This document shows, one piece after another, positions 13,401-24,348 of a DNA stretch of 64,000 nt (its first letter is position 1; every line of letters starts with the position of its first letter). The translations under genes and the position numbers were made by a program. This stretch comes from Tetracentron sinense. Lineage: Eukaryota > Streptophyta > Magnoliopsida > Trochodendrales > Trochodendraceae. The notes beneath the pieces were generated by a model. The model was not told where the DNA came from and did not search any database. It saw only the letters and a list, made by a program, of their open reading frames with translations. Location of the stretch: the NCBI GenBank assembly GCA_015143295.1, contig CM026574.1, forward strand, positions 14,882,938 through 14,946,937, in the 5' to 3' direction.

Positions 13401-13756
13401 TCCAAAGTCATTTCTCCGGTAGCTCTTAACTCCCGATCACCACCACCAGCGGAGATCTCTTTCCAGACCTCTTCAACCGTCTTGTTACCAACGTTCTTCG
13501 GCAGCGAAACACTCCCTTGCCGTGACAACACACCTCCACCGTTCGCCTCTCCGTCGCCACCGCCGGCTTCCGGAATAACCTCGGCCGCAGGATTATCTCC
13601 ATAGATGTTCTTTAAAAGCTCGTCCATACTCATGGATCCAAAGTTCTTGCTCGGATCGGTCTGAAGCTCGGCGATCGTTAGCGAATATAAAGAAGACTGA
13701 CGTGCTAGATCCGAATTCGCCGAAGTCGAAGATGCCATCACCTTCGACGACGCCAT
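326..13756 (-). CDS. Group A bZIP transcription factor, GBF4/ABF-like, four exons
   Basis: Likely nuclear DNA-binding factor of the ABA-response bZIP group, whose members bind ACGTG (ABRE/G-box) sites as dimers. Exons: 13106-13756, 12949-13020, 12486-12515 and 326-406; all junctions are GT-AG and phase 0, giving 277 residues. Conserved blocks: C1 near residues 19-55 (RQSSLYSLT, then MDELLKNIYGDN), C2 near 77-102 (LSRQGSVSLP, then VEEVWKEI), C3 near 114-130 (MTLEDFLTMAGA), basic region near 198-217 (NRESAARSRERKQ), zipper leucines at 223, 230 and 237, and a C-terminal RVLRRIRSLHW tail. The two RQxS-type sites are the kind that SnRK2 kinases phosphorylate in relatives. The start is the only in-frame ATG before the C1 block. 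The odd feature is intron 3, 12,079 bp, which isolates the last 26 codons. GBF4 is the nearest name I recognise; a close paralogue in group A is possible. Confidence 0.93.
1580..2850. mobile_element. hAT-like non-autonomous element inside bZIP intron 3
   Basis: The ends are imperfect inverted repeats (left TAGCGTAGTCAAGGCG; right, read inwards, TAATATAATCAAGACG). They are flanked by an identical 8-bp direct repeat, AAATAAAG, at 1572-1579 and 2851-2858, the size hAT transposases make. The 1,271-bp interior has no transposase frame; it holds several TTTCTCG/CGAGAAAT-type inverted motifs around 2350-2690. It was mobilised in trans if it is indeed hAT. Confidence 0.65.
4203..4415. repeat. Two-copy tandem duplication, unit about 106 bp
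   Basis: The segment beginning TGTTTGATCCTTTATCC recurs 106 bp later as TGTTTGACCCTTTATCC, and the copies stay aligned through the pyrimidine-rich text to about 4415 with few differences. It lies in CT-rich DNA inside bZIP intron 3. Confidence 0.75.
5884..6222. repeat. Long inverted repeat (foldback hairpin) in bZIP intron 3
   Basis: The left arm (5884-6020) and right arm (6069-6222) are reverse complements over about 135 bp with few mismatches and one extra 11-bp stretch in the right arm; the spacer is 48 bp. Outer ends read GAGAGAAAAAAAGCAAGG and CCTTGCTTTATTTCTCTC. I found no target duplication. It could be a foldback MITE or a young hairpin locus; lying in an intron, it would be transcribed as a stem. 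Confidence 0.85.
7400..7430. repeat. TA dinucleotide microsatellite
   Basis: An uninterrupted TA run is followed by a short GTGTGTG tract. Similar TA runs lie at about 38049-38074 and 60478-60512. Confidence 0.9.
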
Positions 13757-14035
13757 CTCTGCGGATTTCTAGGGTTTCTGAGATTTCACTCTCTCGATAT
13801 TAGGGTTTTGAAATTGATTTTTCTCTGCTAAGATTAGAAAAGCTGGCCAATCTTCATCTCCTTCTGTGAGCGTCGCGTGAGTCCCGCTAACGGTTTGAGT
13901 TAGAGAGAGAGAGAGAGAAGCAATACCGGGAAACCAGAAGTGGTTTTGGTTTTGGGAAGTGGTATTGAGAAATTGCTATAAATGGGTAAAAGAGGGCGGC
14001 AGGTTGCCGCTTAAATGGGTTTAGCCGTTTATAAG
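13757..14035 (-). promoter_or_regulatory. bZIP gene 5' leader and core promoter
   Basis: A TATAAA box (minus strand) lies at 14028-14033, about 270 bp before the ATG, so a leader of roughly 240 bp is expected. The leader has a pyrimidine-rich CT run (13904-13919 as GA on plus) and a telo-box AAACCCTAA at 13800-13808, both common in plant leaders. The transcription start is inferred from the TATA position only. Confidence 0.5.
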
Positions 14036-14524
14036 TTGACCCGGTTTCGGGTTTGGAGCTTTTCTACTACATTCTTACTTCTCAGTTCTACTTCTCTGCC
14101 GTGCCAAGCCAAATGTGTAGATCCTATCACAGGTCAACGTGGTCTCTTTAAGTTTTATTAACTTTGATTTAAGATTTATTAACCCTAGATTTAATAATAT
14201 AATACTAGTTTTTTTAAAAATATATAGAAAATGTTAATATTTTTTGTTGATAAAACGCTAATAATTTATTAATTTGAATGAAAGAAGGGTGTACATGAAC
14301 CGAACCTGAAAATTAAAACTTTTACTTGAGGCAATCAAATTTTTCTTAGTATATATTCCAATTCTAAAAAAGTCTGATACCTCAGTCTGTTACTTTTGCA
14401 AAATTGTAAGTTGTTGAGATCTTAAGGATTAAAAATTCTTGACCAAAGTTTAATGTTTTTTTCGCAATACTTTTTCTTCTAAAAACTAATGTTATATTGT
14501 TGACCCTCAAGAGTTAGTGAATCT

Positions 14525-14625
14525 TAGCCACAGTTAATAGGGATTAATATGAACATGCGTTGACATGTGGGTGTGATTGAACTCAAGAAGAGTTCAATCA
14601 CAATTGATTGTGATCCAACCTCTGC
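14525..14625 (-). mobile_element. Eroded Helitron fragment
   Basis: Read on the minus strand, this matches the middle of the Helitron family seen at 57,674 and 60,512: GATTGAACTC, a short gap, GAGTTCAATCACA, then an AACATG/TTAACTCCTATTAAC-like stretch. Both ends are missing or unrecognisable. The rest of 14,040-15,670 is AT-rich and shows no gene. Confidence 0.5.
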
Positions 14626-15671
14626 TGCTATTTAAAAAATAATCCTCGCAGCCCTACTTTCAAGCAGTCTCTACTATCACTCAAAAACCAACATATGATC
14701 TTACTTTGTAAAAAGTCAACACTTGTACTTACTTTAACACGTGTTGATTTTTGGCTAAGAGAATGGAATGATTAGGGCTAGCACGCATCTTTTAAAAATA
14801 CCCTCTGTTAAGTGATATTTAGATGATATACCCCTCTTTAGCAGGGGTGGCAATCGAGCAGGACAGTTTGAAGCTCGATTGTTCAGCCCAAATTTTGGGT
14901 TGGTACAGACTTCTTTACTTTGCTTTGGGATGGACTGAATTTGTGTTGAAATTTATACCTAAAGTAAATTCTGGATTGAGCTTGGAATACCCTTTGCTCA
15001 ACCTGAATTCAATCGAAGTTGAACGGTTAAAAGTTGCCGAGCTTGAGCTTAGGTACTTGGACTGAGATTGAGCTCGGGCTGAACTTAGGATAAGGTATTG
15101 AACCTTGGGCTAATCCCAGTCCGACTCGATTGCCACCCCTACTCTTTAGACACTTACAAATATTCATTTATTTATACCTCTCTAATTGCTCCAATGACAG
15201 GAGTATAGGTATAAGGGAGGATTTGATTTCGAATCTCTTCGGGGTGAGGCAGCTGGTATGGATACCAATTTGTTAGTAAAAAAACTATTGACCTACTAAG
15301 TTTGGATAATTAATGCATTTGACAAAATAAAAAATAAAAACGCCACACCATGCGTTTTTAGAGTAACTAATTGTACACTTTTAAATAAGGGTGTCGTGTA
15401 GAATTTTATCCACAAAATTTCTTGTTAAACGGATTTGACTTAGGTTGAATGCGCCTATTCAAAAATCATAAAAATGCACATCTAAGTCCGGGCCATTGAC
15501 ACCCCTACTTTGATTTTTTGGTGACAGACACCCTACTTTGATACCCAAACTTTTTAAGAGGATTAGAAACATAATAAGGTCAATGCTCCTCACGCACTTT
15601 GCCACCATAATTTTGGATAGGCCAAATAGCAGTTCTTTTATAGATCATAAGTCATCTTAGATTAGTCTGAG

Positions 15672-15899
15672 GTGGTGTTTGTTAACACTAGTCTAAAAAG
15701 AAGTGTTTATTTGAAAATTATGCTTAGTTGGACTTCCATGCAACTATTTTTAAACTAGTGTTAACAAACCTTCAACTTAACAATCTAAAATCTCTAAAAT
15801 GTAGGCATGCAACTCACCTTCAACTTAACAATCTAAAGTCCAACTAAGCATAATTTTCAAATAAATACTTCTTTTTAGACTAGTGTTAACAAACACCAC
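15672..15899. repeat. Foldback element with 62-bp inverted arms
   Basis: Arms at 15672-15733 and 15838-15899 are reverse complements with about one mismatch (outer motif GTGGTGTTTGTTAAC). The spacer carries the short direct repeat CTTCAACTTAACAATCTAAA twice. It looks like a young MITE, but I could not define a target duplication, so the superfamily is open. Confidence 0.75.
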
Positions 15900-15941
15900 T
15901 GTAATGGACTGGTCCAAGGTATTAGACATGTGTGGTCTGAT

Positions 15942-16174
15942 CCAGTGTTATCAAAACCGGACCGGTCGGTTGAACCGGAAAAACTGGGAACTGGTCCCCT
16001 TACCGGTTCCCAAAACCCCCAAACCCGGAACTCTTTAAGAACCGGCCAGAATTGGGAAAAATGAAAAAAAATAGTTTTTTACAAAAAAAAAAAAAAGTAC
16101 AAGGTTGAACCAGACCGGTGGAACTCGGAACCGGCCACTCTGCTGATTCGAGGCCTGGTCCGGTTCTGAAAATA
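15942..16174. mobile_element. hAT-like MITE with CCGG-rich termini
   Basis: The ends are inverted (left CAGTGTTATCAAAACCGGAC; right read inwards TATTTTCAGAACCGGACC). They are flanked by an identical 10-bp direct repeat GTGGTCTGAT at 15932-15941 and 16175-16184; 8 of those bases would suit hAT. The 233-bp body is full of CCGG/GGTTC motifs and has a poly-A stretch; it encodes nothing. Confidence 0.75.
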
Positions 16175-16184
16175 GTGGTCTGAT

Positions 16185-17838
16185 TTGCAGTGACTAGACC
16201 AGGTATTCTTGTCAAATGATCGGATTGGTTAGTCTAAATAACAGACTGGGAAGACTGGGATAACTGAGGCTGTTTGTAAACTAAATAGGTTAGTCCAGCC
16301 ACTGGCTAGTTAGTTTGATATGGTGATAATTCAGACCATGTTTTGGCTTGGATCTAGGATCTATGGACTGGTTCAATTCAAGCTTGAGCCTAACCAAGAA
16401 GATTCAAGCCAAGCTTGAGCATAGATGAAAAATTTTTAAACCACTAAGTAGGGCTAAGCTCAGCTCAGCCTAGCTCGAATACACCTATGCGCATACGCAC
16501 ACACATACAAAGTACACCTCATAACATCTAAAATACTTACCCTCACCCTTGCCATGCGCCTATGTGCTCGCAATAAATGTGATGCACCTCACACAAGCGC
16601 TACATGCCTTAGTGGTGCTCTTAATAACACATGGACATTAGAGCCTTTATTAGATCTCTTGAAAACATATAGGGACTAAAGACATAAGAGGCGTGCTAGC
16701 CCTACTCTCAGTCAAACTCTACTCTTAGCCTTCAACAACCACCTATCCATTATCAAATTATGGTGGTTAAAGCACTATCTCTCATCAATAATGGACAAGT
16801 GATTGGTGGAGGCTGAGAATAAAGTTTGACTGAGAGTAGGATTAGCATTCCTCAAGACATGAAGAAGAATCTTAAAAGAGTGTTCTTTGCATCAGTCTTA
16901 AGAGACCAAACACTACAAAAAACCACATCATAAGGGATTTTAGTCTCCATTAAAACCCAATCATACAGCTCCTAATAATACAGCTCCTAATGAGCTAGTT
17001 TTTTTTATCTTTAAACAAATTTAAATCACAACAAGGAGCCGAAGTCTGGAAAGCTTAGCATGGCTTATATAAAGAAGGAACATATGTTATACTAGAGATG
17101 GGCTCCATGGTGTTTTAAGGAGGATCAAGATTGATGCTCCTTGTGCATCTTTTGTGACATGGAGACCTTAACTTTAAATCAGACCATCCAATTTGTTGGA
17201 AACTCTCTTGATTACATTTTACAACAAATAATAAATAATTTAAATAATGTATAGTGAGAATCAATCGTTTGATGGAACCAATTGACTCTCCATTTAACAA
17301 GGGACTGACAATCTCATTATAAAACAAAGAATAAAGATAATATTTTGAACTCCGCTCGCTTAATTTGTGTAACAATGGAGGAAACAATGATATGAAAAAC
17401 AAGACAAATTCTCTGTAATGACATTGTATACCAATTGAAAGCTTTGATAGTGCGTTTGTTTTGGATACAAAATATCACGGGTCCAAATCCTATCATCCCT
17501 ATCTATTATTTCCTCTATGAACAGTAACGATTCGGCCATACATAATCTTTTGTTTTATGATACTAGTTCTATTATTTCCTAAAATTGGTATAAAAGAGAG
17601 CGGCATACAAATTGAGCAAATATTACCTAGAGTTATGGTCTACATGCGGACAAATTGTGCAAGGAGCAAGAACCTTGATGCTCCTTGAAACAATACATTC
17701 TCGAAACTACTTGAAACATTACATTCTCGAAAAGGTCTTGGGTTTGATATCAAAGGGCAACAGTCTAATAAAATATATAGATTTATTAATAAAGTTTCAA
17801 GAAATTGAGGGTATTTATAATTGTCGAGGCAGAGGAGT
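16185..17838. other. Intergenic stretch without a recognised gene
   Basis: AT-rich DNA. Two segments near 16,690 and 16,830 are partly inverted copies of each other (AGTCAAACTCTACTCTTAGCC against GGCTGAGAATAAAGTTTGACT). No open frame here looks like a real protein. Confidence 0.5.
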
Positions 17839-17848
17839 ATTCCTTAAT

Positions 17849-18140
17849 GGCCTTGGCTTGCCTCTGGCGAAGCCAGAAAGGGCTTATCTCGGGGTTCCAT
17901 AGAATAGGTGACATGTGGTGGAGAAGTCAAAATCATGGGACCCATGATTTTAACTTCTCCACCTATAATAAGACATGTGGCGATAAGTGTGTGAGAATAA
18001 GGGTGTGAGATATCAAATGGGGAGAAGTCAAAATTATAGGGAGAAAATGGAATGACTTCTCCCCATTTTTACGCCAAGTGTCGCACAATGTATGAAACCC
18101 CGAGAGCCCTTTCTGGCTTCGCCAGAGACAATCCGAGGCC
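17849..18140. mobile_element. MULE-like MITE, copy 1
   Basis: This 292-bp element starts GGCCTTGGCTTGCCTCTGGC and ends with the inverse, GCCAGAGACAATCCGAGGCC. A perfect 10-bp target duplication, ATTCCTTAAT, lies at 17839-17848 and 18141-18150. Inside, GGAGAAGTCAAAATCAT and its inverse repeat, so it can fold. The 9-10-bp target size points to Mutator-type mobilisation. The family also has copies at 30810, 31282, 35781 and probably 36038. Confidence 0.85.
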
Positions 18141-18215
18141 ATTCCTTAATAACCTTCATTTATCTACTTAGTTATTAGGGTTGGTGGAGTAAGTGGATCC
18201 TTCACACCATACCAA

Positions 18216-18674
18216 GGTGTGTTTGTTAGGCGAGACTCAGAGAGAGAATGTAAAATAAAAGTAAATTTTTATACTTTTCTTGAGTTTGGTGTGAAAAACA
18301 CATTTTTATTTTCTTGTATTTTTTCAAAAGTAATAAATTTACTTCCAAATATTTCATCCATCTTTTAATGTTTCGAAAGAAAATTTAAATTTATCTTTCT
18401 TTTCTTTTCTTTTCCTTTCTTTCATCCACTTTTTCGTTAAACAAGCACACAATGAAAGAAAGTTAAAGAAAAGTGAGTTTTCTTTCACTTTTCTTGCGCT
18501 CAGTGTGCAAGAAACACAATTTCATTTTTTTTTTTGTATTTTCTAATAGTAACAAACTTTCTCCCAAAAACTCTTTCTGTCTTTTATAGTTATTTTAAGA
18601 GAAAATTTAAATTTCTTTTTTTTCTCATTCCCTAACTTTCTTTTACCCACTTTCTCGTCAAACGAATGCACACC
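18216..18674. mobile_element. MITE-like element made of two tandem halves
   Basis: The outer ends are inverted (GGTGTGTTTGTTAGGCGAG at left; GGTGTGCATTCGTTTGACGAG read inwards from right). The interior contains the same text twice, head to tail: a TTTTCTTG...GTGTG...AACACA core followed by AAAGAAAATTTAAATTT and a CACTTTTTCGT/CACTTTCTCGT end at about 18430 and 18655. No clear target duplication was found, so family assignment is open. Confidence 0.55.
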
Positions 18675-18905
18675 AACCCTCAAATGAGGGGCATACATAG
18701 GTTTTCCTTGCCTACTAGTCAATACCTAACACGATCTTCTACAGTAGCTATCAGTTAATAAATCATGAAAGTTCAAAAGAGTTGCACGTGTCTCATTTAA
18801 CCCAAATAGAGTCAAATTTGGCAGCTTTTTTTTTTTTTTTTGGTAGGAAACTAATAATTTATTCAAATAAAGGAACGATGTACATGGGTCTGGAGGTTAT
18901 AACCT

Positions 18906-19652
18906 CTACCATAAAAGATCCAGATTTTCCTTGGTACATATTCCAGTTTGAAAAAACTTTGATGCCTCCACATTTGCTATTTTTGCAAGATTATGAGCTT
19001 CTGAATTTTGAGATCTACGCACCCACGAAATAGAGGAATTTGAGAAATTTCTCCATAAAATTTTGATGTCTTCAAAGATTGACTTGATATCCCAATGAGG
19101 GGGCCCTGCATCCTCACAAATAGCATGCATAATAGATTGAGAGTCACCTTCGAGGATGAACTTATTCCAATTATTTTGGAGGCAGAGCATCAACCCTAGA
19201 AAAACCGCTTTTGCCTCAGCTTGTCTCGCATTGCTAGGACAGATGGGAAAACAAAACGAGGCAACACACCTGCCAGTATGAGTCCGAGCCAGCCCACCCA
19301 CGCTTGATATGGAGCCATCCGCAGAAGAAGACCCATCCACATTAATCTTCAACCAACCACTCGGAGGGGCGATCCATTGAAAATTATTTGAATCAGCTTT
19401 TGGAGGTCTAGACATTGAAGAAGTGAAGATATCTGAAGCCGGGTTAGCATTTTGAGCGGAAGAGACTAACTCCAGAGCATACACATTTTCTCTCTCAACT
19501 GTATTGCGAGGATCAGGTTTGGATTTCTCAAAAATAAACTCATTTCTAGTTTTCCAGATCATCCACAGCACACAAATAATTCTTATAGTTGCCTCAAAAT
19601 TATTAGCCTTAAACATATTTCCTTTCGACCACCGGTCCCACCACTTCTCCAT
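18906..19652 (-). pseudogene. LINE RNase H domain (RVT_3 type)
   Basis: A plant L1-type RNase H. Visible are WLKINVDGSS (first catalytic Asp), ARQAEAKAVFLGL (Glu), ILEGDSQSIMHAI (Asp) and the closing SWVRRSQNSEAHNLAKIA. It continues the reverse transcriptase frame through the zinc-knuckle stretch (19,660-19,940), which carries an in-frame TAA after RCVWFG. With two in-frame stops over 2.7 kb the copy is dead but not old. Function in life: removes RNA from the cDNA hybrid. Confidence 0.88.
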
Positions 19653-19946
19653 AGATACGACATTGCCCTTTTCACAATGATAGCTAATTGATTATCCAAA
19701 CCATACACATCTTGCAAACTCACATTCGAGGAAAAGATGAACTCCAGACTCGAGTTCATTTCCACACATTTTGCAAACCGGGTCAACATCAATATTCCTC
19801 CTTTTAAGATTTTCCCTTACTGCCAGTATATCTGAAATACACCTCCACATGAATAAAAGCAATTTAGAAGGAAGCGGGATCTTCCATAATGAACTCCATC
19901 TTGATTCCTGGATATTATCTGTGGATGAGGATGCATTTTTTAGTCT

Positions 19947-21524
19947 CTAAGGGTCATTCATGGTAGCCAAATGATAAGCAGATTTTACACTAAAAACTCC
20001 CTTGGGTTCAAAGTGCCATACCCATGAGTCTCTTACACCAAGGACACTAGGTTGAATCTCCCATATATTCTTTCTCTCTATGCTGGAAAATAAATTGCAG
20101 ATAAGTTCAGTTTTCCATTGTTTTGAAATAGGGTCAAGAAAATGAGAGACTCTATTGAAAAGGCACCCCTCTGGTTTTGGGGATACGGCTAGAAAATGAG
20201 GCATATTTGGTAGCCAAGGATCTTTCCAATGATCAATTGAGAAGCCCGAACCGACCTGTCGCTGGATACCAAGCTTGAGAAGGTCCCGCCTATAAAGGAT
20301 TCTTTTCCAGCCCCAGGATTCTCTGTAACAACTTCTAGCATGCATAAAATCATTGTTAGGAAAATAGAGAGACTTTAAAATTCTGCTCCACAAGAGGTTT
20401 GGCATGAGAGTCAATCTCCAAGCTTGTTTTGCTAGCAGAGCCTGGTTGAAGAAAGCCATATTTCTGAAACCAAGACCCCCAGCAGATTTGGAATAGCACA
20501 TTTTTCTCCAGCTTCGCCAATGGATTCGACTTTCCTCCTCTTTTTGACCCCACCAATACTGAGATATCGCTGAATTAATAAAGTCGAACCATTTAGATGT
20601 TATTTTGAAACAGCTCATAGCATAACAAGGAATAGATTGAGCCACTGCTTTGATCAATATAGCTCTCCCAGCTTGTGATAAAAGAGAACCTTTCCATCCT
20701 TTGATTTTAGAGAGTATCCTTTCCTTTAGATACCCAAATAATTTTGTTTTTGATCTTCCGAACATTGTTGGTAGACCCAAATATTTGTCTGGAGGGGCTA
20801 GAGATGGAATATTCAGATGGGCTGACAGAGATAATCTTTTCGCTTCTGGAGTATTACTACTGAAGGTGATTCCTGATTTTTGAAAATTAATGGCTTGCCC
20901 TGATGCTTTGCAATAACAATCAAGAATCTCCATAAGGTGATTGCATTCATCTAGCTCTGCATTTAGAAAAAGAAAACTGTCATCTGCAAAAAGAAGATGA
21001 GAGAGAGGAGGAGCTGTTCTGGCCACTTTAATACCACTCAATAGACTACAGTCTAAGGAATGTCTGATCATCGAAGATAGAGCTTCAATACACATGATGA
21101 ATAAATATGGGGATAAAGGATCCCCTTGTCGAAGCCCTCTGGAAGGATAAATGTTACCGACAGGCTCTCCATTAATGAGAACAGAAAAAGAAACAGTCTT
21201 CACACACTGTATAATAAGTTGCCTCCATCTTGCACAAAACCCCATTTTTTCCATCACCCTTTCAAGAAAAGACCATTCCAGCCGGTCATAAGCTTTACTC
21301 ATATCAAGCTTCATTGCGAGTTGATGTTTTCCCCCATGTTTGAGTCTTTTTAGATAGTGAAAGATCTCATGAGCTATAAGAACATTGTCAGTAATTTGTC
21401 TTCCTGCCACAAAAGCCAACTGCTCTGGACCGATTAACCCTGGGAGTAATTTTTTGAGCCTATTAGCCAGGACTTTTGAGATGACATTATAGACAACATT
21501 GCATAAGCTTATTGGTCGGAATTG
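19947..21524 (-). pseudogene. LINE reverse transcriptase fragment
   Basis: About 525 codons of an L1-type reverse transcriptase. The motifs in order are FRPISLCNV, KLDMSKAYDRLEW, SRGLRQGDPLSPYLFIMCIEAL, the catalytic FADDS box, and DKYLGLPTMFGRSK, followed by the zf-RVT linker (SAGGLGFRNM, then FSVKSAY). It lacks the first part of the RT domain through 5' truncation. The first seven residues of the open frame (to GQI) come from target DNA, not the element. An in-frame TAG ends it after NDP, and the same frame resumes beyond. Confidence 0.93.
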
Positions 21525-22339
21525 AATTTGGCCGCTTTGACCCAATTAGGATTAAAGTAAATTTTAACAAAAACTGAAATCGTACATATGATTCATAATT
21601 CGTGTGGCTATTGGAGGATGGATGATCATAATTCTTATGGTTACCATTGGTTACCAGATGACACTCGTCCGGTCGGTACTTAGATGATCGGGAGTGTATT
21701 CATAATTGTTACAGAGCACAAAGATAAAGTCCTTAACCAACCAAAATAAATTGACACAATAACACCCAAGGGCATGCATTCTAAAGACAAAGCAGCGAAT
21801 CCAGGGACAGAAATAGGAACATGGCAGTTGCTTGGTTTATCCTTAGTTTACAAATACACAAATACATTATTATTATGTATAACAGATTTGCTAATTAATT
21901 TATCATTTTTCAGCCGTTGGACAAAAAACCTTAATCCTTAGTTCCGTGGGACTTTCGTTTATAATTATTAATAAAATGATTATCATATCATTAAGATAAT
22001 TTCCTAGACTTCCCCATATTACATTATCAAATGCTCGTGGATTCCTTTTATAACTAGGGCGAGACTTGCATAAGGTGCTTTAAATTTATAATCAAAGAAA
22101 AAATTATATTTTTAGAGTTCACATGAAAGATTTCACTTTTGAAAATAACGGGATGAAGGCAATGAATGAGCCGGTTAGAAAGAGCAATTATCATCTCATC
22201 GGGCCGAGGAGCGGACTATTGCTTCTCACCCTCATGAGGCCCCTTTCACTATCCTTGAACTATGGTTAGCCAGTTTTAACCATGTGGTTAATTTTATTTT
22301 TTTTAAATAATGGTTAGATGCTTTAACTCTAAAGGTTAA

Positions 22340-24348
22340 TGTAGAGACTCGAACCTTCTTTTATGCCTTTAATACAATTAATATGGGTATAATAATCTTT
22401 TGTTATGTTTTTATGCATATTTAATTATATCTAAGCAGTGTAGTGTGACTTAAATATTTAAGTATTAATAGGGTGAAAAATCAGAGCGGACGATCGATCG
22501 CAGGATTTCGACGATCGATCGCCTAAAACCTGAAATCTGGGTAAGCCCCTGTTTTGTGTGACGATCGATCGTCCTGAATTATAAAATTTGGGAAGCTTCT
22601 GTTTCTTCGACGATCGATTATATCAGATGTGACGATCGATCGCCAGACGAGCGACGATCAATCGTCCAATATGACGATCGATCATAAGTCGAGATTCAAG
22701 TTTTTAAAAGAGTTAGGAAAATAAGGATTTTAAACCCCTAGCCTATAAATATCACTTCTAATTTGAGGGTTTTAAACTCTAAAGGGTTTCTAACTTAATT
22801 TGGCAAAAAGGGGAGAGAAAACCTAAAGTTTCAAGAAAATTTGACTCGAAGGAGAAGAGTTTTGCTTGGAGAAGAAGAAGATTTGCTTGAAGATCAACCC
22901 CAAAGCTTTAAGGAGCTTCATCTTGCGATTTGGATCCAAGGGAAGAATCTCAAAGGTTGATATGCCTTCTAACTTACTCTATTAAGTAATCTTTAAACTT
23001 AAGTAGGTTGATTAAGAGTTTTCTTGTATGATTTTCATGAGAAATGATATATAATGATGAATGAGAGATTTTATTCATGAAATAAAGATTTTGACATATG
23101 TTTAAAATTATGAGAATTAGTATTTTATGCTCTATGCTTTGTTAATTGATAATCATTGAAAATGATGGAATGGAAATGACGATGTATTGAGTTTGAATGG
23201 ATGGTAATGGGATTGGATGTATGTTTATGGTGATGTAAGTTTGAATGGATGATGGGCTAGATGAAATGAAGGAAGGGTGTTTGTTTTTATGTATGAATGT
23301 GAGTGAGATGAATTGAATATTATGGAATGAAATATAGAAATGGGTAAATCATGCTACAATGTTAACTATGATTCTTATGTCAGATTATGCTAAAATGTTA
23401 AGTATGATTCTTGTATTAAATTATGTTCTTTGTATATTGATTGGTGATGAATATTCGGGTAAGCCAATACTTAGAGGAAAATCTTCCAAACTGAAAATTC
23501 TCTAACTATATGGTATGAGATAGTATAGTAGAGTTTCCATGCTAAGCAATGACCAACTCGAATGTCAATTACGACACTCAAGCACACGTTAACTTGCATA
23601 GTAAGTCTATAAGTCTCATGAGTCTCACATGTCTTACAAGCATGCATGCATAAAGAATATCTCACAAACTCGTAAGTATTAGTCTATGGAAGGGACATAG
23701 AATCTCATAAGAATTATCGCGCAAGTTCATAAGTATTACCTCGCAAGCTCATAAAAACATGTATTATATAAGATCAAGTCTAAGAGTTTCTCACGCTCAC
23801 AAGTCTATACGAGTCAAGATGAAGATATATCTCGCATGCTCTTACGCACTCTGATTATATGTTTACGAAATAATTATGCTATTGAATATATTCAAATGAT
23901 ATTATGTTGTGAGTTAGACTGCTTATCCACTGAGTGCTTTCAATACTCAGTCGACATGTTATTGTCGACAAGTTTAGAGTCGGAACCAATAGCGGAACTT
24001 TGGATAGAGGAGGTGTACAAAGAAGAGGAAGAAGGTGATCTCTTCACCGAGGAAATGAGGGACCATGACCGGTCTCCTTACTATTAGATTTCTTATTTTC
24101 GTTTTAAGAGAATTGTAATAGCTTTAAATGATGTGGCATAGAGTTTATACTTTGTGGATTTTAATCATGGTGAGTTATGTTAGGTAAATTACATTTGTAC
24201 AAAATGGTTTGGTTATAGCGAAATTTTATTATTCTCATTTTTGGAGACTAGTGTTGTATGCTTTGTAAGTCATGAGATTTAAGCAGGTTTAAGAAATGTG
24301 GCGACCCAATATCCTATTTTAGTCAAGGTAGGATTTGGGGTCGTTACA
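22340..24348. mobile_element. Solo LTR with GATCGATC palindromes
   Basis: A 2,009-bp unit beginning TGTAGAGAC and ending GTCGTTACA, with a perfect 5-bp direct repeat GTTAA at 22335-22339 and 24349-24353, typical of LTR-element insertion. It has a TATA-like CCTATAAATATC near 22740. No internal domain lies on either side, so it is a solo LTR left by recombination. Near 22480-22690 it carries about seven CGATCGATCG-type palindromes. Superfamily is probably Ty3/gypsy, inferred from length only. Confidence 0.75.

Larger units (their letters stand above)
18826..21524 (-). mobile_element. 5'-truncated L1-type LINE
   Basis: A minus-strand non-LTR retrotransposon copy with a poly-A tail (T run from 18826), a 3' UTR holding AATAAATTATTAG, an RNase H domain, a zinc-knuckle region (CKMC...H...C near 19720-19790) and most of the reverse transcriptase. 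Its 5' end stops at the codons for QFRPIS, so endonuclease and ORF1 are absent. An 11-bp target duplication, AATTTGGCAGC at 18815-18825 and AATTTGGCCGC at 21525-21535 (one mismatch), proves normal target-primed insertion with 5' truncation. Confidence 0.92.

Noticed and set aside
15180-15290. B-box-like GATTTCGAATCTC in a possible SINE
   Set aside because: No A box at proper spacing, no tail and no target duplication could be identified.
22490-22690. Regularly spaced CGATCGATCG motifs as a CRISPR-like array
   Set aside because: Plant nuclear context; spacing is irregular and motifs are short palindromes inside an LTR.
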